NCBI RefSeq assembly: GCF_012726265.1 | Contig: NZ_JAASAG010000001.1 | Location: forward strand, 372,001 to 436,000 | Length of the DNA stretch: 64,000 bases | DNA from: Streptomyces sp. HNM0575 | GTDB taxonomy: Bacteria; Actinomycetota; Actinomycetes; Streptomycetales; Streptomycetaceae | Direction: 5' to 3' | Part shown: positions 25,840-34,579 of the stretch, in pieces | Layout: every line of letters starts with the position of its first letter | How positions within the stretch are numbered: the first letter of the stretch is position 1 | Made by a program: the position numbers and the translations under genes | Notes under the pieces: generated by a model | What the model was told of the DNA's origin: nothing | What the model saw: only the letters and a program-made list of their open reading frames with translations | The model's database searches: none

Positions 25840-27456
25840 TCAGCTGGCGCCCTCAAGGATCATGTCGCTGGCCTTCTCCGCGATCATCACGGTCGGCGCC
25901 TGGGTGTTGGAACTGACGATGCGCGGCATCACGGAGGAGTCCACGACTCGCAGGCGCTGCAACCCGTTCACCGTGAGACTCGGCGAGACGACCGACTGGT
26001 CGGAATCACCCATGGCGCACGTCCCGACTGGGTGGTAGGCGGTCCTCCCATGCCGGCGCACGAAGGCGACGTAGTCGTCCTTGGTCCTCACGGACTGCCC
26101 GGCGGCGATGTGCTCCGCTTTGATGTGCGGTGCCATCGACGGCTGCTCCATGATGTGGCGGCTTTGCCGGACACCCTCGATCGCCATCTCGACGTCGTAG
26201 TCGTCAGCAAGGTAGTTGGGGTCGATGAGCGGTGCTTCACGCGGGTCGGCGTTCACCACGCGCACCGTGCCGCGGCTGCCCGGGCGGAGGAAGTAGGAGT
26301 TCAAAGTGCAGCCGTAGCCAGGGCGCACCGCTGAGATTCCGGCCTCGACGCCCGCTGCCGGGAGGAAGTGGAACTGCAAGTCCGGAGTGGTCTCCTGATC
26401 GTTGCCGTAGCTGAAGCCGCCTGCCTCCACGACAGTCGAGGCGAAGGGGCCTCGCCGGAACGCCGCGTACTGCACAGCGGCGGCCGCGGTGGCAGGCAGT
26501 GGCCTCGTATAGCGGTCCATGCTCTGATAAGAGGTCAGCTCGTAAATGATGTCGAGGTCGCAGTGGTCCTGAAGGTTCTTGCCGACGCCGGGAAGTCCGC
26601 AGACGACCTCGATCCCGGCCTGCTTCAGATCCTCCGGATCCCCGATTCCCGACAGTTGAAGGATCTTCGGGGAGCCGAACGCTCCCGCGGCCACGACCAC
26701 CTCGCGAAGAGCGGTGTAACGCCGCAAGGCGTCCCTCTCGATGGTCTCGATCCCCGTGGCACGGCCGTGCTCTATGACGACTCGCTTGACCATCGCGGCC
26801 GTCCTGACCACGAGATTCTTCCGATGGCGAACCGTGCGAAGGTAGCCGGCCGCGGCGCTGCAGCGCCGCGAGTCGCGCGTGGTCGTCTGGTAGAGCCCGA
26901 CGCCGAACTGCTCGGCACCGTTGAAGTCGCCGTTGTACGGCAGTCCGAACTCCTGACCTGCTCGTACGAACGCCTTGGACAACGGGTGCGGGTTCACCGG
27001 ATCGGAGACCCCCAGGGGGCCTTCCGCGCCGTGCAGAGCACCGGAAAGCCGCTCGTTGTGTTCCGAGCGCACGAAGTACTTCTGCACGTCCTTGGCGGAC
27101 CATCCCTCGCAGCCGTAGTCGCTCGCCCACCGGTCGTAGTCACTCGGGTTGCCCCGAGTAAAGACCTGGGCGTTGATAGAGCCGCCTCCGCCTATGACCT
27201 TGCCTTGGGCGAGAGGGATCTCGCGCCCGTCGCAGTGCTTCTGGGGCTGGCTGACGAATCCCCACTGGTACGGGCCCGCGGTGAGCTTGGCGAACCCCGC
27301 CGGCACGTGAATGAACGGGTGAGCGTCGGAGCGGCCCGCTTCGAGGAGCAGAACCCGCACAGACGGGTCCGCGCTCAGCCGATTGGCCAGAACGCAGCCC
27401 GCCGTCCCACCACCGGCAATCACGTAGTCGAATGAGTCATCTTGCTGCTGAGCCAC
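25840..27456 (-). CDS. GMC-family FAD oxidoreductase (choline/alcohol dehydrogenase-like)
   Basis: A 538-residue flavoprotein. FAD-binding DYVIAGGGTAGCVLANRL and LLLEAGRSD at the N-terminus, the GMC signature GGGGSINAQVFTRG, the second signature GAFGSPKILQLSGIG, and the C-terminal active-site AYHPVGTCAMG plus NTQAPTVMIAEKA. These enzymes oxidise primary alcohols or sugar hydroxyls with FAD. The GTG at 27456 follows GAGGAGG. It follows the aldehyde dehydrogenase gene (136-base gap) on the same strand, so alcohol to aldehyde to acid is a natural two-step pair. Confidence 0.93.
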   Translation of the reverse strand: MAQQQDDSFDYVIAGGGTAGCVLANRLSADPSVRVLLLEAGRSDAHPFIHVPAGFAKLTAGPYQWGFVSQPQKHCDGREIPLAQGKVIGGGGSINAQVFTRGNPSDYDRWASDYGCEGWSAKDVQKYFVRSEHNERLSGALHGAEGPLGVSDPVNPHPLSKAFVRAGQEFGLPYNGDFNGAEQFGVGLYQTTTRDSRRCSAAAGYLRTVRHRKNLVVRTAAMVKRVVIEHGRATGIETIERDALRRYTALREVVVAAGAFGSPKILQLSGIGDPEDLKQAGIEVVCGLPGVGKNLQDHCDLDIIYELTSYQSMDRYTRPLPATAAAAVQYAAFRRGPFASTVVEAGGFSYGNDQETTPDLQFHFLPAAGVEAGISAVRPGYGCTLNSYFLRPGSRGTVRVVNADPREAPLIDPNYLADDYDVEMAIEGVRQSRHIMEQPSMAPHIKAEHIAAGQSVRTKDDYVAFVRRHGRTAYHPVGTCAMGDSDQSVVSPSLTVNGLQRLRVVDSSVMPRIVSSNTQAPTVMIAEKASDMILEGAS

Positions 27457-27592
27457 AAGAGAGCCTCCTCAATCTCGTCCGTTCCGGACTCTTGCGTGCC
27501 GGGCGCCATCGCCCAGGAGCCGGGGTCGTCGCCACAGCCGCTTCTGCTACGGCGGTTGGCAGGTCGGTGGTCTAGCGGGATTCGCAGAATGG

Positions 27593-29098
27593 TTACGCGG
27601 ACGCAGTACGAAAGAACGGCGTCCGCTTTCCGGAACGGATCTGGACGGTCTTCACCTCAGTGAACTCCTCGAAGCCGGCCTCGCCCATCTCCCGGCCGTA
27701 TCCGCTGCTCTTGACTCCACCGCCCGGGAGCTGGGGCGCGCCGTCGATGGTGGTGTTCACCCACACGGTTCCGCTGCGCAGCCGTCGGCCCACGGCCAGG
27801 GCGGTGTCGATGTTCTTGCTCCACACGGAATTCGCGAGCCCGTACTCGACGGAGTTTGCGAGTTCGATCGCCTCGTCGTGTGTCCGGAACCGGCTGACCG
27901 CCAAGACGGGGCCGAAGACCTCCTCTTGGAAGAGGCGGGAGGTGGGCGAAACCTCGTCGATGATCGTGGGGGCCATGAAACAGCCCGCTTCGAACGGGCC
28001 CGATGTGAGCGGGCTTCCGCCGGCGACGATCCGGGCGCCTTCTGCTTCCGCGCCGCTCACGTAAGCGAGGACCTTGTCCAGGTGGGCGGAGTGAATCATC
28101 GCCCCGATGTCTGCCGCTTCGTCGAGGGGAACCCCCACCCGGAGCTCGCGCACACGGTCCGCGAGAGCTTGGACGAAGCGGTCGGCCGCATCCTCGTGGA
28201 CCAGCAGACGCGCTCCGGAGACGCAGCACTCTCCCTGATTGAAGAGCACCCCGAAGAGCACCCCGTCGACCGCGTCTTCAAGGTCGGCATCAGGGAAGAC
28301 GATGCTGGCGGCTTTGCCGCCGAGCTCCAGGGAGAGCCGCTTGAGGTTGCCGGCCGACGCCTCGACGATGGCGCGTCCCACGTCGGTGCTGCCGGTGAAC
28401 GACAGCACATCGACATCCTCCGACCGCGCCAGATGATTCCCCACTGTCGAGCCCGGTCCCGTGACGACGTTGAAGACACCAGCCGGCAGCCCGGCCTCGG
28501 CCGCCAGCCTGGCGATTTCCAGAGTGCTGCCCGAGGTCAGCTCGGAGGGCTTGCACACCGCAGTGCAGCCGGCGGCCAGCGCGTACGGCAGTTTCTGCAT
28601 GAGCAGCAACAGAGGGAAGTTCCACGGAGTGATCATTGCGACGACTCCGCACGGCTCACGGATGACCAGACCGGTGAAGTCCGGCCCGAGGCTGGTATGC
28701 GCGTCACCGTGAGCCGTCACGGCCAGGGCGGCTGCATATTCGGTCATGGCGATACTGGCGGCGACGTCCCCCCGGGCGAGCCGAATGGGCTTACCTGATT
28801 CCTCGGCGTCGATCCGAGCGAGGGCTTCCTGGTCGCGGCGCATGAGCGAGGCCAGGGCACGCAGAACCTCAGCACGTTCCGCACCTGAACGAGACGGCCA
28901 GTCACCTTCGTCGAACGCACGGCGGGCAGCGGCTACGGCCGCCTGCGCCTGCGCGACGTCGGCACGCTCGAACTGGGCGACCATCTCCTGGGTGCCCGGG
29001 TCCTTGCAGGCGATGAGCTCCCCCGACGGTCGGGTCTCCTCGCCATCGATGAAGACTCCGTACGTACGTACGGCACGCTCAGTGATCGGGGCTATCAT
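27593..29098 (-). CDS. NAD(P)-dependent aldehyde dehydrogenase
   Basis: A 501-residue aldehyde dehydrogenase of full family length. Visible: ITPWNFPLLLLMQKLPYALA (cofactor), SFTGSTDVGR, the general base Glu in LELGGK (about residue 254), the nucleophile Cys in NQGECC (about 289) and the late EVFGPVLAV. It oxidises an aldehyde to the acid. The ATG at 29098 follows GGGAGAG, and a LacI-type operator (29111-29123) lies just upstream of that site. First gene of the minus-strand half of the catabolic cluster. Confidence 0.95.
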   Translation of the reverse strand: MIAPITERAVRTYGVFIDGEETRPSGELIACKDPGTQEMVAQFERADVAQAQAAVAAARRAFDEGDWPSRSGAERAEVLRALASLMRRDQEALARIDAEESGKPIRLARGDVAASIAMTEYAAALAVTAHGDAHTSLGPDFTGLVIREPCGVVAMITPWNFPLLLLMQKLPYALAAGCTAVCKPSELTSGSTLEIARLAAEAGLPAGVFNVVTGPGSTVGNHLARSEDVDVLSFTGSTDVGRAIVEASAGNLKRLSLELGGKAASIVFPDADLEDAVDGVLFGVLFNQGECCVSGARLLVHEDAADRFVQALADRVRELRVGVPLDEAADIGAMIHSAHLDKVLAYVSGAEAEGARIVAGGSPLTSGPFEAGCFMAPTIIDEVSPTSRLFQEEVFGPVLAVSRFRTHDEAIELANSVEYGLANSVWSKNIDTALAVGRRLRSGTVWVNTTIDGAPQLPGGGVKSSGYGREMGEAGFEEFTEVKTVQIRSGKRTPFFRTASA

Positions 29099-29110
29099 GG
29101 ACTCTCCCGG

Positions 29111-29123
29111 AGAGCGATTACTC
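29111..29123 (-). promoter_or_regulatory. LacI-type operator 1, before the aldehyde dehydrogenase
   Basis: AGAGCGATTACTC on the plus strand matches the core of the other four sites in this cluster (GAGAGCG-N-TTACTC type). It lies 13 bases from the aldehyde dehydrogenase start, adjoining the ribosome site, where bound repressor would block transcription. Confidence 0.65.
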
Positions 29124-29540
29124 GACTAGATTTAAGATGAACGGCAAGCTATCAGTGCCTTCACCTGCCAACAAGGGGATGGGCATCCTGTTCGTAGAAA
29201 ACGGTTACTCTCCTAGGGCCCACCGACTGCATCCACACTCCGGACACCGCGGCGTGGCACGGGGCGCGTGCTCCAGCCCGGGGTGCCCGCCCGAAATGGC
29301 CGAGGGGCCGCGGTCGGCCGGCTCGCTCTGGGCGCCGGTCACGGACGAGGCGGCCGCGGCAACGGGTGACCTCGTCAACTGTCAGGCAGGGCAGCCGGCA
29401 AGGGATCGATGGTGTTGCCTCCGCTTCCCGGCCCGGCCGGAGCACGGCAATCAGATGTGCCAGGATCGAGGACGGGTCGACCAAGTCGGCGCGAGGCGAA
29501 ACAGGACTCCCTCGGAGGGACGATTGATGGGGAGGCCGGG
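29124..29540. other. Intergenic region between divergent aldehyde dehydrogenase and LacI genes
   Basis: A 417-base stretch that must hold both divergent promoters. It contains one further LacI-type operator at 29196-29210. The remainder has no credible gene; the open frames are compositionally unlike genes. Confidence 0.55.
29196..29210. promoter_or_regulatory. LacI-type operator 2
   Basis: AGAAAACGGTTACTC is identical over 14 bases to the site at 32207-32220. The half-sites are arranged around a central CG, as for LacI/GalR-family repressors. TAGAAA at 29195-29200 could be an overlapping -10, although no -35 is clear. Confidence 0.7.
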
Positions 29541-30536
29541 GTGGTGAGTGAGCAGCGGCGGGTCACGATCAGGGACGTCGCCGATGCCGCCGGTGTGTCG
29601 GTGGCCACCGTCTCGCGGGTCATGAGCGGTTCGACCAGCGTCAATTCCGAAATGGCCGACCGGGTGCGGCAAGCCACGAGCGACCTCGGATATCAGCCCA
29701 ACGGCGCCGCTCAGGGTCTTGCCTCGGGGATGCACCACTGCGTGGGCGTGGTCCTGCCAGACCTGTCCAACCCCTACTTCTACGACATCATCAAGGCGAC
29801 GAGTGTCGGAGCGACCCGTGATGGATACCGCATGCTCGTCACGGAGTGGGAGAGTCCGGGTGACGAACTCGGGACCTGCCTGGACGTCCTTCCGCGAGTC
29901 GACGGCCTGCTGGTGCTCTCTTCCAGAATGGATCTCGAGAGCCTGCGGCACCTCGCGTCCCGCACAGTCCCCACCGTTCTCGTCAACCGCGTGGAACTCG
30001 GTGTCGACCTGCCCATGGTGGGCGTGGACAACTTCTCCGCCATGCTGTCTCTGTGCCAGCACCTCGCATCTCTGGGGCACCGACGCGTCGTCTATCTCGC
30101 GGGCTCTCCGAGCGCTTGGCAGAACCGTGAACGCTGGCGGGCAGTGGAGCAAGCCCGCATCCTGGGCCTCGACCCGGTCATGGTCGCCGCGGATGCAACC
30201 ATCGCAGCCGGCTTTGCCGCGACCGACGAGGCGCTCAGTCACGACCCGACCGCGCTGATCGCCTTCAATGACCTGGCGGCGCTGGGCGCCATCGCTCGCC
30301 TCCGCGAACTGGGGATCCGTACACCCGAGGACATGTCGGTCACGGGATTCGACGACATCGCCATGGCCCAATACGCCGACCCTGCCTTGACGACGATCGT
30401 CAGCCCGAAGGAAGAACTTGGCGCGCAGGCGTGGTCGATGCTCGTTTCCAGGCTCTCCGGGAAGCGGCCCGAACAACCGCCGCTGCTCAGTGCCGCCGTG
30501 GTTCACCGCGCATCCACCGGTCCGGCCAAGGCGTAG
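29541..30536 (+). CDS. LacI-family transcriptional regulator
   Basis: A 331-residue repressor. The N-terminal helix-turn-helix reads VTIRDVADAAGVSVATVSRV (about 8-27), followed by the hinge region GYQPNGAAQGLASG, which inserts into the minor groove. The periplasmic-binding-like ligand domain includes VGVVLPDLSNPYF, GHRRVVYLAG, ALIAFNDLAALGA and VTGFDDIAMA. Two GTG codons (29541, 29544) follow GGGGAGG; either could start. It sits at the divide between the minus-strand oxidoreductase genes and the plus-strand catabolic operon. Five similar operator-like sites in the surrounding intergenic regions are its likely targets; the inducer is unknown. Confidence 0.93.
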   Translation: MVSEQRRVTIRDVADAAGVSVATVSRVMSGSTSVNSEMADRVRQATSDLGYQPNGAAQGLASGMHHCVGVVLPDLSNPYFYDIIKATSVGATRDGYRMLVTEWESPGDELGTCLDVLPRVDGLLVLSSRMDLESLRHLASRTVPTVLVNRVELGVDLPMVGVDNFSAMLSLCQHLASLGHRRVVYLAGSPSAWQNRERWRAVEQARILGLDPVMVAADATIAAGFAATDEALSHDPTALIAFNDLAALGAIARLRELGIRTPEDMSVTGFDDIAMAQYADPALTTIVSPKEELGAQAWSMLVSRLSGKRPEQPPLLSAAVVHRASTGPAKA

Positions 30537-30794
30537 CGCTTTCGTGTGCCGGAGCCCCGCACCTGGCCTGCTGGCCAGCGGGTGTGTGTGCGCCCAGTGA
30601 CGCCGCGAGGTTGAGAGGCGCGACCCTCGCCGGGCCTCGGCGTGAGGTCCGCCGTGCCTGAGCACAGCGCGTTGCGTCTCCACATTCCTGCCCAGCAGAA
30701 AGCGTCTTCTGTTTAGGCGTGGGCACGGTCTCGGTCCTCGGTGAGTTGTCAGTCATACGACCTGGTGCAAGCTCGTGAGATTCCTCGACCGGTG
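30537..30794. other. Intergenic region after the LacI gene
   Basis: No gene is supported between the LacI stop and the promoter/operator at 30795. The GC composition is mixed and the short frames lack ribosome sites. Confidence 0.5.
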
Positions 30795-30834
30795 TTGACG
30801 CTGCCCGCTCGCGCACGCTAGAGAGCGCTTACTC
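30795..30834 (+). promoter_or_regulatory. Promoter with overlapping LacI-type operator 3
   Basis: TTGACG (30795-30800), an 18-base spacer and TAGAGA (30819-30824) form a housekeeping-type promoter. The operator AGAGAGCGCTTACTC (30820-30834) overlaps the -10 element. It faces the aldo-keto reductase, 105 bases downstream. Confidence 0.65.
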
Positions 30835-30938
30835 AAGTGTGTCCTGATGATCATGTCGACCGCTGCCTCAAGATCATGCCGCGGCCCCGAAAGCGGCGCC
30901 GAGGCGTCGCGCCCGACCCACACGCGGAGGAAGCCACC

Positions 30939-31772
30939 GTGAACACCGTCCCCGAGATCACGCTCAACAATGGAGTCCGGATACCGCAGCTTGGCTTCGG
31001 CACCTACCAGGTCGCGTCGGAGGCCACCAAGGACGCGACTCTCACCGCACTCGAGATCGGGTACCGCCACATCGACACGGCTCAGATGTACGGGAATGAG
31101 AAGCAAGTCGGCCAAGCGGTCCGGGAGTCCGGCATCGCCAGGGGGGACGTTTTCGTCACGAGCAAGTTGAACAACGGGCTCCATGCATACGACGACGCGA
31201 TGCGGGCCTTCGATCGGACCTTGCGCGACATGGGTCTGGACTACCTGGATCTCTTTCTCATCCACTGGCCGATGTCTGCCGACGGCACCTTCGTCGAAGC
31301 GTGGAAGGCCCTGAGTGACATCTACCGGTCCGGTCGTGTCAAAGCGATAGGCGTCTCGAACTTCCAACCCCACCATCTGCGCCGCCTCTTCGAGGAGAGT
31401 GCGATCGTGCCGGCGGTCAACCAGATAGAGGTGCACCCGTATCTCGCCCAGGAACATGTCAGGGCCTACGGCGCCCGTCATGGCATCGCCACGCAAGCGT
31501 GGTCCCCGATCGCTCGCGGAAAGATCCTCGACGATCCCGAAATCGCGCGGATCGCGGAACGGCTCGGCCGGTCGACGGCTCAGGTTGCGTTGCGGTGGCA
31601 CGTCCAGCGCGGGGACATCATCTTTCCCAAGTCGGCCACACGAACGCGACTTGAGGAGAACTTCGACCTCTTCAGCTTCGAGCTCACGGCGGAGGACATC
31701 GAGATGATCGCGACGCTCGACCGCGATGAGAGGACCGGACCGCACCCTGACCACTTCGGTCACGTCCCCTGA
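30939..31772 (+). CDS. Aldo-keto reductase (2,5-diketo-gluconate reductase-like)
   Basis: A 277-residue AKR with a TIM barrel. The catalytic tetrad is visible: Asp in YRHIDTAQMYGNE, Tyr in the same motif, Lys in VFVTSKL and His in FLIHWP; cofactor-binding FPKSATRTRLEENFDLF is at the C-terminus. Family members reduce sugar ketones and aldehydes with NADPH. The GTG at 30939 follows GGAGGAAG; the frame is open to 30837 but the extra residues are not AKR-like. It is the first gene of the plus-strand side under operator 3. Confidence 0.93.
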   Translation: MNTVPEITLNNGVRIPQLGFGTYQVASEATKDATLTALEIGYRHIDTAQMYGNEKQVGQAVRESGIARGDVFVTSKLNNGLHAYDDAMRAFDRTLRDMGLDYLDLFLIHWPMSADGTFVEAWKALSDIYRSGRVKAIGVSNFQPHHLRRLFEESAIVPAVNQIEVHPYLAQEHVRAYGARHGIATQAWSPIARGKILDDPEIARIAERLGRSTAQVALRWHVQRGDIIFPKSATRTRLEENFDLFSFELTAEDIEMIATLDRDERTGPHPDHFGHVP

Positions 31773-31987
31773 GGCGACTTCGATCCTCGTGAATCGTCGA
31801 TCCTCGACTGTCGTGCTCACCTGAGCAACCGCCGGGCCACGCATCGGGGGAGCACGCCGCCGCTGCCACACGACTGCCGCAGGTCGCACGAAGCACACAA
31901 CGGCGCCTGAACGAGTGCGGTTTGCGCACAGAGCCGACTCGTCGACGCTGCGCGGCTCGGGCGTGTGAGCGGGACGCCGCACACACG

Positions 31988-32010
31988 CCCGGCCGACTTT
32001 GCCGGCCGGG
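31988..32010 (+). terminator. Terminator after the aldo-keto reductase
   Basis: Arms 31988-31994 and 32004-32010 pair perfectly over 7 bp. It is more than 200 bases after the stop codon and has no T-run, so support is moderate. Confidence 0.45.
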
Positions 32011-32062
32011 GCGGCCGCCGATCGCCGGGGACGCCCTCGCACTCGTGCTGCCTGAACGATTG

Positions 32063-32077
32063 AGAAAACGCTCTCTC
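32063..32077. promoter_or_regulatory. LacI-type operator 4 (variant)
   Basis: AGAAAACGCTCTCTC shares AGAAAACG with operators 2 and 5 and CTCTC in place of TTACTC. It lies about 140 bases upstream of operator 5, a spacing that could allow looping. Confidence 0.5.
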
Positions 32078-32181
32078 ACTTCGGCCGCCTGTTTCGCCCC
32101 AGCCCCCAGGTAACCAGCCAAGAGGCTCTCAACTGGTGGGATGAAGCCCAGCACTCAATTCGAGAGCTTCCTGCGCGACTG

Positions 32182-32220
32182 TTGACCCGCGAGACAGGGC
32201 GCTGTTAGAAAACGGTTACT
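32182..32220 (+). promoter_or_regulatory. Promoter with overlapping LacI-type operator 5
   Basis: TTGACC (32182-32187), a 17-base spacer and TTAGAA (32205-32210) form a promoter. The operator AGAAAACGGTTACT (32207-32220) starts in the -10 element and runs up to the GGAGG ribosome site at 32221. It drives the SDR and, through overlaps, the genes that follow. Confidence 0.75.
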
Positions 32221-32229
32221 GGAGGTGTG

Positions 32230-32988
32230 ATGAGCCTGAAACACAAGGTGTGCGTCACGACGGGCGGCACGTCGGGGATAGGTCTGGCCACGGTGCGCTT
32301 GTTCGCGGTGGAGGGCGCCCGGCAGGTCGTGCTGGCCAAGGACAAGCCGGAGTGCGATGCCCTCGTCCAGGAGGCCGGGACACGTGGCTGGCAGGTGGCC
32401 GTCGTGGTCGGCGACGTGACCGATCCCGGCGCCTGGGACCGGGTCCTCGAAGAGGCCGACCTGCTCGGCGGCGTGGATGTCCTGGTCAACAACGCCGGCT
32501 ACGGCATACAGGGGACGGTCCTCGAGACCGGCCCGGCCGACTGGGAGGCGCTCTTCGCCACCAATGTCACCGGTGCTTTCCTCGGCTGCCGCGCGATCGT
32601 GCCGCGCATGATCGCTCAGGGTTCCGGTGCCGTGGTCAACGTCGCATCGGTTGCCGGGCAGATCGGCATGCCACGGCGGGCCGCGTACTGCGCTTCGAAG
32701 GCCGCTGTACTCGGTCTCACCAGGGCCATGGCAGTGGACCACGCGTCTGAGGGAGTACGGGTCAACGCGGTCGCACCCGGCACCACCGACTCCCCGTACT
32801 TCTCGAAGATCGCAGCGGATGTCGCGGATCCCGTGGAATACCGCCGCTACCTCGAAGGGCGTCAGCTGCTCAACCGTCTCGCCGACGCGAGCGAGATCGC
32901 CGCGGCGGTCGGGTTCCTCGCAAGTGACGCCTCCTCGTTCGCGACCGGATCGGTCGTCACCGTCGACGGCGGAATGAGCGTCGCATGA
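32230..32988 (+). CDS. Short-chain dehydrogenase/reductase (sugar or hydroxyacid type)
   Basis: A 252-residue classical SDR: TGGTSGIGLA (about 11-20), GDVTDP, NNAGYG, the catalytic Ser in VNVASVAG, YCASK (Tyr-x3-Lys), PGTTDSPYF and the typical ending VTVDGGMSVA. It oxidises a secondary alcohol with NAD(P). ATG 32230 is preferred; GTG 32227 is also possible, and both sit behind GGAGG. Stop and next start overlap (ATGA). The length and ending resemble deoxy-sugar-acid dehydrogenases such as those of L-fuconate pathways; this is a similarity by eye, not an assignment. Confidence 0.9.
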   Translation: MSLKHKVCVTTGGTSGIGLATVRLFAVEGARQVVLAKDKPECDALVQEAGTRGWQVAVVVGDVTDPGAWDRVLEEADLLGGVDVLVNNAGYGIQGTVLETGPADWEALFATNVTGAFLGCRAIVPRMIAQGSGAVVNVASVAGQIGMPRRAAYCASKAAVLGLTRAMAVDHASEGVRVNAVAPGTTDSPYFSKIAADVADPVEYRRYLEGRQLLNRLADASEIAAAVGFLASDASSFATGSVVTVDGGMSVA

Positions 32989-34532
32989 GGTGTGCGAACT
33001 TGGGCCCTGCCGCAATGTCAGCCGCCGCGGCAGCGGAGACCGTCCCGGACGGCGCGACGATCGCCATGAGCGGGTCTGGCGGCGGCATCCTCGAGGCCGA
33101 CGATGTACTCGCCGCCGTCGAGGAGCGCTTCCTGGACAGCGGACATCCGCGGGACCTGACCGTGATCCACGGCCTCGGCATCGGTGACGGCCGGAAGACC
33201 GGGCTGACCCGCCTCGCGCATGAGGGCATGGTCACCCGCGTCATCGGCGGCCACTGGTCGTGGTCTCCGGCGATGCAGGCTCTGGCCGCCGAAGGAACCA
33301 TCGAGGCCTACTCGTTGCCCGCCGGGATCATTGCTGCGCTGCTGCGTGAGAGCGGTGCCCGGCGCCCGGGCGTTTTCTCCCAGGTGGGGCTCGGGACGTT
33401 CGTCGACCCGCGGCGTCAGGGAGGCCGACTCAACGAGGTCTCGCGGGACGACCTCGTCACGCTGGTGGAGATCGACGGGGTCGAGTATCTGCACTACCGC
33501 CCAGTGCACGTCGACATCGGTCTGGTGCGCGGCAGCTCTATGGACGAGAAGGGCAACGTCAGCTTCGCCGGGGAGGCCGCCTCCTTGGACAGCCAGGCGG
33601 TTGCCGCCGCCGCCCGCGGTTGTGGCGGCAAGGTCATCGCGCAGGTGAAGCGCCGGGTCCCGGCCGGGGGCCAGGACCCGCGCATGGTGAGCGTCCCCGG
33701 TCCCCTGGTCGACATCGCCGTCCTCAGCCCCGGCCAGTGGCAGACGTATGCGGCCGAGTTCGACCCGGCCTTCGTTCAGCCCGGTACTGCCGGACACCCG
33801 CAGCAGACCCGTCGTGCTGTGACGGCAGGACCGCGGGACGTCGTCGCCCGCCGGGCGGCGCTGGAAGTACCGCGAGGCTGCGTGCTCAACGTCGGCTACG
33901 GCATGAGCGCGGGAGTCGTCGATGTCCTGGCAGAGGAGGGCCGGCTGCGCGACGTCCAGCTCGCGATCGAGCAGGGGGCTGTCGGCGGCGTGCCCGAGAC
34001 CGGCGTCCTCTTCGGTCTCAGCCGGCATCCCGACGCACTGGTCTCCTCCCTCTCGCAGTTCGACTTCTTCGCGACGGGCATGCTCGACGTGGCCGTGCTG
34101 GGCATGGCCGAAGCCGACCAGCACGGGAACGTCAACGTGAGCAAGGTCGGCCCCTCCGTAGTCGGACCGGGCGGTTTCATCGACATCGCCCATGCCGCGG
34201 ACAAGCTGGTCTTCTGCGGCACCTTCACCGCTCAGGGCCTGCGGACGGACGTACGTCCGGGCGAGATGCGGATCGTCATCGAAGGCCGGGTGCGCAAGTT
34301 CGTACCGGCGGTCTCGCACGTCACCTTCGATGCCGCCACCGCACGCCGGCGGGGACAGCAAGCTCTCTTCGTGACCGAACGCGCCGTGTTCGAACTCCGC
34401 GATGAGGGACTCACGTTGGTCGAGGTCGCTCCGGGCATCGACGTACGTCGCGACGTTCTGGACCTCATGGATTTCACCCCGCTGATTGATCCGTCGCTTC
34501 GTCCGATGCCGGCAGAAATCTTCAAACCCTGA
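32985..34532 (+). CDS. Family I acyl-CoA:carboxylate CoA-transferase, fused alpha-beta
   Basis: A 515-residue CoA-transferase with both subunits in one chain (alpha about 1-260, beta about 280-515). The beta half carries AIEQGAVGGVPETGVLFG, where Glu at about 328 is the expected thioester-forming nucleophile, preceded by VLNVGYGMS. Such enzymes move CoA from an acyl-CoA to a short-chain acid (propionate or 3-oxoacid types). The ATG overlaps the SDR stop by four bases. It suggests that an acid made by the cluster is activated to its CoA ester for the acyl-CoA dehydrogenase encoded next. Confidence 0.88.
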   Translation: MRCANLGPAAMSAAAAAETVPDGATIAMSGSGGGILEADDVLAAVEERFLDSGHPRDLTVIHGLGIGDGRKTGLTRLAHEGMVTRVIGGHWSWSPAMQALAAEGTIEAYSLPAGIIAALLRESGARRPGVFSQVGLGTFVDPRRQGGRLNEVSRDDLVTLVEIDGVEYLHYRPVHVDIGLVRGSSMDEKGNVSFAGEAASLDSQAVAAAARGCGGKVIAQVKRRVPAGGQDPRMVSVPGPLVDIAVLSPGQWQTYAAEFDPAFVQPGTAGHPQQTRRAVTAGPRDVVARRAALEVPRGCVLNVGYGMSAGVVDVLAEEGRLRDVQLAIEQGAVGGVPETGVLFGLSRHPDALVSSLSQFDFFATGMLDVAVLGMAEADQHGNVNVSKVGPSVVGPGGFIDIAHAADKLVFCGTFTAQGLRTDVRPGEMRIVIEGRVRKFVPAVSHVTFDAATARRRGQQALFVTERAVFELRDEGLTLVEVAPGIDVRRDVLDLMDFTPLIDPSLRPMPAEIFKP

Positions 34533-34579
34533 GCAACACAGCGGCAAGCGATCAGCCCGCACACCTGGAGGACCCACCG

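Larger units (their letters stand above)
31773..32181. other. Intergenic region with a terminator and LacI-type operator 4
   Basis: No gene is supported. A hairpin at 31988-32010 (arms CCCGGCC/GGCCGGG, 9-base loop) probably ends the aldo-keto reductase transcript. AGAAAACGCTCTCTC at 32063-32077 resembles the LacI operators in its left half only. Confidence 0.5.

Noticed and set aside
27585..27598. GCAGAATGGTTACG, similar to the LacI operators
   Set aside because: It overlaps the stop codon of the aldehyde dehydrogenase and matches only part of the core; no promoter is nearby.
30837..30938. Upstream extension of the aldo-keto reductase
   Set aside because: Starts 3 bases after the operator, has no ribosome site and adds residues outside the AKR family; GTG 30939 has GGAGGAAG.
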